A stretch of DNA of 64,000 bases, taken from contig NZ_CP054140.1 of assembly GCF_016446285.1 (NCBI RefSeq), positions 1,779,501-1,843,500 of the forward strand. Direction: 5' to 3'. The stretch comes from Desulfobulbus oligotrophicus (GTDB lineage Bacteria > Desulfobacterota > Desulfobulbia > Desulfobulbales > Desulfobulbaceae). The position numbers and the translations under genes were made by a program. Shown here in pieces: positions 62,301 to 64,000 of the stretch. How positions within the stretch are numbered: the first letter of the stretch is position 1; each line of letters begins with the position of its first letter. Under the pieces are notes generated by a model. The model was given only the letters and a program-made list of their open reading frames with translations. It was not told the DNA's origin and did not search any database.

Positions 62301-63420
62301 TGTCGTTGCCGTGGGTAAAGGCCTGGGCGTTTAAGGTGTTACTGAGGCGGGCAGCCTCATTATCGGTATGGATGCGAACACCGCCAAACTCCGTCCCGAA
62401 GCTGGTTTCCATGGTCCCGCGGGTTGTATTGTCCAGCGGCTCACCCCGGCCTTTTTGTGCCTGTAGGCTGCTTTCAAGATCAGGGGTGTTTTCTGCGGAT
62501 CCCTCATCCTGTTCTTTTTTCTGAACGGCAGCGGTGGTGTGCTGAGCGGTAAAAAAACCGGTATAGGCGGTGCGGGAGCGTTTGTTTTCGGTGATCTCAC
62601 TGAACAGGCCGCTGTTCCCGTCAATGGATTCGATGCTGTCGCCTTCCACTCTGCTGATAATGCAGTGGTGCTGGTAGGGTTGATCAATGTAGCCGATATC
62701 ACCGGGTTGCGGGCTGTCGGTGGGCTTGAGTGTACCGTAGGCCGCGACCCCTTTGCCCATCTGCCAGTTGCCGATATCGATACCGGCCTTTTTGATGCAG
62801 TAGGTGGCAAAAATGCCGCACCAGGAAGGCAGCCCCGGTCCGATGTACTTGACAACGTCGTCACTCCATACGCCTGGGGCACTCAGTTGAAAGATCTCCA
62901 GAAGCAGATCATAGCCGTAACGAAGCGGTCGACCACCATCGCTGCCTTCGGGTTGCTTGGCTTTCACCTTGCCGAGTTTGGAGCGGGCAATGGCCACAAT
63001 GGCCTCACCTCTGCTCATGCCAACCGGGAGGTCATCTTCACTGCGAAAGACCTTGTCACCCTCTTCAACCTCACGGTGAAAACGCTGAACCGGTTCATCA
63101 TCATCTGCCTCGCTTTCAAAAAAAGGCTGACGATGGATGTGGGCATCTCCCTGTGTTTGCAGGTCACGGCGGCTAAGACGTTCTTCCTGATTGTCGTTCG
63201 TTGGGGCGGTGGGGCTGTCTGTTCTGTTGACCACCTGATCAGCCATGGTCTCAGCTTCCTGCTCGTAGATATCACCCCGTTTGCCGATTTTGAGTTTTGG
63301 CTGCACCGGAGCTGTTGTAAAAAAGCCGCTCTGCTGTTCAGGCGTAAAAAACGGTTGTCGGGTACCTGTTGGTTGGGGTTGTCGACTGGTGGCAGGCGGG
63401 GCTTTAGCGGTCTCTTTCAT
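59398..63420 (-). CDS. DUF4157 (eCIS core) multidomain protein with CHAP/NlpC-like and HNH-like modules (1340 aa)
   Basis: Order of parts: N-terminus with two PFF motifs (about 23-25 and 99-101) and VQPKLKIGKRGDIYEQEA; a CHAP/NlpC-like domain at about 137-270 with SWCGIFATYC (Cys201), QHHCIISRVEGD (His251/252) and IDGN (about 267); the DUF4157 core at about 320-405 with GVRIHTDNEAARLS and the HELTHTLQQ site (394-398); an HNH-like motif DVDHVKELQLGGENSLDNME at about 547-566; then about 770 residues of beta-rich, Gly-rich sequence to the C-terminus. DUF4157 proteins are associated with eCIS loci as putative cargo. No signal peptide. The start ATG at 63420 has no good ribosome binding site and follows CIS_TMP by 18 bp. 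Confidence 0.85.
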   Translation of the reverse strand: MKETAKAPPATSRQPQPTGTRQPFFTPEQQSGFFTTAPVQPKLKIGKRGDIYEQEAETMADQVVNRTDSPTAPTNDNQEERLSRRDLQTQGDAHIHRQPFFESEADDDEPVQRFHREVEEGDKVFRSEDDLPVGMSRGEAIVAIARSKLGKVKAKQPEGSDGGRPLRYGYDLLLEIFQLSAPGVWSDDVVKYIGPGLPSWCGIFATYCIKKAGIDIGNWQMGKGVAAYGTLKPTDSPQPGDIGYIDQPYQHHCIISRVEGDSIESIDGNSGLFSEITENKRSRTAYTGFFTAQHTTAAVQKKEQDEGSAENTPDLESSLQAQKGRGEPLDNTTRGTMETSFGTEFGGVRIHTDNEAARLSNTLNAQAFTHGNDIYFNEGTYNPETSAGKHLLAHELTHTLQQRDGLQPMVNRAANPGGSKEPAINFSDKTITIKKLYLPKLKGRNKNLIGTAVTRNRNYKRKDSYKDTATSSSKAQDVVWKTGVEPKVTTEVEKLTKKAADSMAYDASANAYYLKWGSLNLIGSKETIVKNALVPLWNKTGKASAYDVDHVKELQLGGENSLDNMELLNFSANRASGSAVKRTIEIAVNTFLASEEAKKQAADAGKKLPSLKTAKTTYDITFSSVGYDDAKANFSKGALGDDYWSKKDIADNAAHLKQFKPMTTRQIAAAKGTENDPIIYTSEAGGTGLRKADLEKIKGIAVSKFTFPPAPTGEKAGDIELTITPPSVVNGDIKVPIPIYKMDGIVFGGHMPRRGSKKGQGGLEKILSKLQINGLSPAELDMVDFVPGIGLVVRGRIQPTLDILEGVELDFFLEGDSFGISKTITAGEFKLPPPFKINAALLTIGAGNKGIFVEGDVLFEISKLGTGMISGLGKSNGDFGIKGRFDFDPKLFKQGAASIEVEYNNKQGWAAKGELQISKGTVRGIDSAKIAVAYANRQLTANGTAQVALRGVDEVTLAIRFGEEVSEIEGTIKIGKLPGVKEGSGQLKLIKTGDDYDFSGAGKITPDIPGLSTQIDFEFHNNIFLVDARVAYDKNRLKGTLNLGITNRAIDAAGNPTGEALPDYKVYGKSTLELMITDKLVVNAGVNLLENGEIEVTGGIRLPQRFEVVPTLLSVANKPLITVPPIHIPLFGIPLGITTIGVEAVISPRLTASVQIGPGSLVNVGAEITYNPAHPETMSITGGADFEFVAEAGITAGVDFGLSASVAVAALTGGIDLSAFIKAAAKQPVFHTALSYSPASGFELDGLVNAKVAAILGFSGDLFVRASAGVWPAEISKTWRWPIFKKEVDTGLEIGFEFPFAYKDNKADVSFENLRFTYPSLDDLTGKVREKIVDPLVHEF

Positions 63421-63438
63421 GGCCGTATCCAGGAGGAT

Positions 63439-64000
63439 TTAACTGTGCCAGTCAACCAGCAGCGGCGCGGTCAACCAGGGCAGTCTGATGATCCCAAGTC
63501 CCCAGGGCAGGTAGTTGAGCAGTATGTCATGACTGTGTGCCTCCACAGTCAGCCGGTTTTCAAAGGTGCTGACAGTGAGTGTGCCCGGACGCTGGAGAAA
63601 ACCCTCACGTAATCCCGCTGGTGAGGTACTTTTTAAGATCTTCCAGTGACCGATGGCAGCACGCAGGAGCGTGTCGGCCTCCTCCTGCATACGGGCTGTC
63701 AGTTGAATAAAGCGTGGAACACCATCAGACGGCTGAAGCCCGCAGAGAAATTTTTCCAGAGTCAGCACGTGCTCCGCCGGGCTCTCCCGGCCGGTTACCA
63801 GGTACTGAAGGAGGTGAACAGCAAGAGCACGGGCCGCAGTGTCGCAAAAGTGTGGGCCGTCAAGAAGATCGAATTCCCGGAAAAAGTATTCGAAAAACGG
63901 ATGGAGAAGAACCAGTCCGGCATGATCAACGTATATGCCGTTTTCTGCAGCTGTCCGGGGTTGGGGCGGCAGCTGTTCGGAGCCTGCATCCTCTTTGAGC
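63439..64000 (-). CDS. Contractile injection system tape-measure (CIS_TMP) protein, partial
   Basis: The minus-strand frame is open from the right edge (base 64000) to the stop at 63439. The C-terminal 187 residues contain LVLLHPFFEYFFREFDLLD, CDTAARALAVHLLQYLVTG, and HVLTLEKFLCGL, which match the CIS tape-measure family that ends most eCIS baseplate genes. The last part (TLTVSTFENRLTVEAHSHDI, LPWLTAPLLVDWHS) is also typical. The N-terminus lies beyond the window, together with the rest of the eCIS. Confidence 0.85.
   Translation of the reverse strand, partial: LKEDAGSEQLPPQPRTAAENGIYVDHAGLVLLHPFFEYFFREFDLLDGPHFCDTAARALAVHLLQYLVTGRESPAEHVLTLEKFLCGLQPSDGVPRFIQLTARMQEEADTLLRAAIGHWKILKSTSPAGLREGFLQRPGTLTVSTFENRLTVEAHSHDILLNYLPWGLGIIRLPWLTAPLLVDWHS

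Overview
The window is a mid-to-high GC bacterial chromosome segment with no tRNA, rRNA or CRISPR array that I can see. The gene repertoire points to an anaerobic or facultative member of the Desulfobacterota (former Deltaproteobacteria), plausibly Desulfobulbaceae-like: a multi-cluster 4Fe-4S protein, a hybrid sensor kinase with a fused periplasmic binding domain, many cysteine-cluster proteins, and an extracellular contractile injection system (eCIS). This placement is inference from gene content, not from alignment.

Layout. 1-2.3 kb: a GH108 muramidase running off the left edge, an LprI-like (DUF1311) protein, a 57-residue zinc-ribbon protein and a small unknown protein, all on the minus strand. 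2.3-5.3 kb: O6-alkylguanine-DNA alkyltransferase, a cysteine-cluster protein and a class A penicillin-binding protein. 5.5-12.1 kb: mutL, the 4Fe-4S protein and the hybrid histidine kinase. 12.1-13.5 kb: an insertion sequence with 16-bp terminal inverted repeats and a frameshifted transposase, sitting directly against the kinase stop codon. 13.6-19.7 kb: TauE/SafE permease, amidohydrolase, crotonase, methyltransferase, a membrane protein and a YceH-like protein. 19.7-22.1 kb: pxpA-pxpB-pxpC (5-oxoprolinase). 22.3-27.6 kb: hisD, rsmG, leuB, an unusual PRPP-synthetase-like gene and asd, closed by a strong bidirectional terminator. 27.7-31.6 kb: a Cache-like secreted protein, aguB-aguA (agmatine to putrescine) and a Trm112-like methyltransferase.

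31.9-46.4 kb is a five-gene plus-strand operon: a 2883-residue surface protein (N-terminal LEPR-type motif, DUF4347, a long array of cadherin-like and VCBS repeats), a TolC-like lipoprotein, a small periplasmic adaptor, a GAF-like/HlyD membrane fusion protein and an M50-metalloprotease/HlyD fusion. No ABC ATPase gene and no RTX repeats are present, so this looks like a dedicated exporter that differs from canonical type I secretion. It is the strongest candidate in the window for a poorly described system.

46.8-56.6 kb is a looser region: SH3 protein, small secreted proteins, gabD, an outer-membrane beta-barrel, DUF3011, a CueO-like multicopper oxidase, and a compact DUF2945-DUF488-uracil-DNA-glycosylase cluster.

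56.7-64 kb (minus strand, continuing past the right edge) is the distal part of an eCIS locus: tape-measure/CIS_TMP-like protein (partial), a 1340-residue DUF4157 protein that combines a CHAP/NlpC-like domain, the DUF4157 HELTH core and an HNH-like motif, a TPR protein, a small PFF-motif protein and an AAA+ ATPase. The sheath, tube and baseplate genes would lie to the right of this window.
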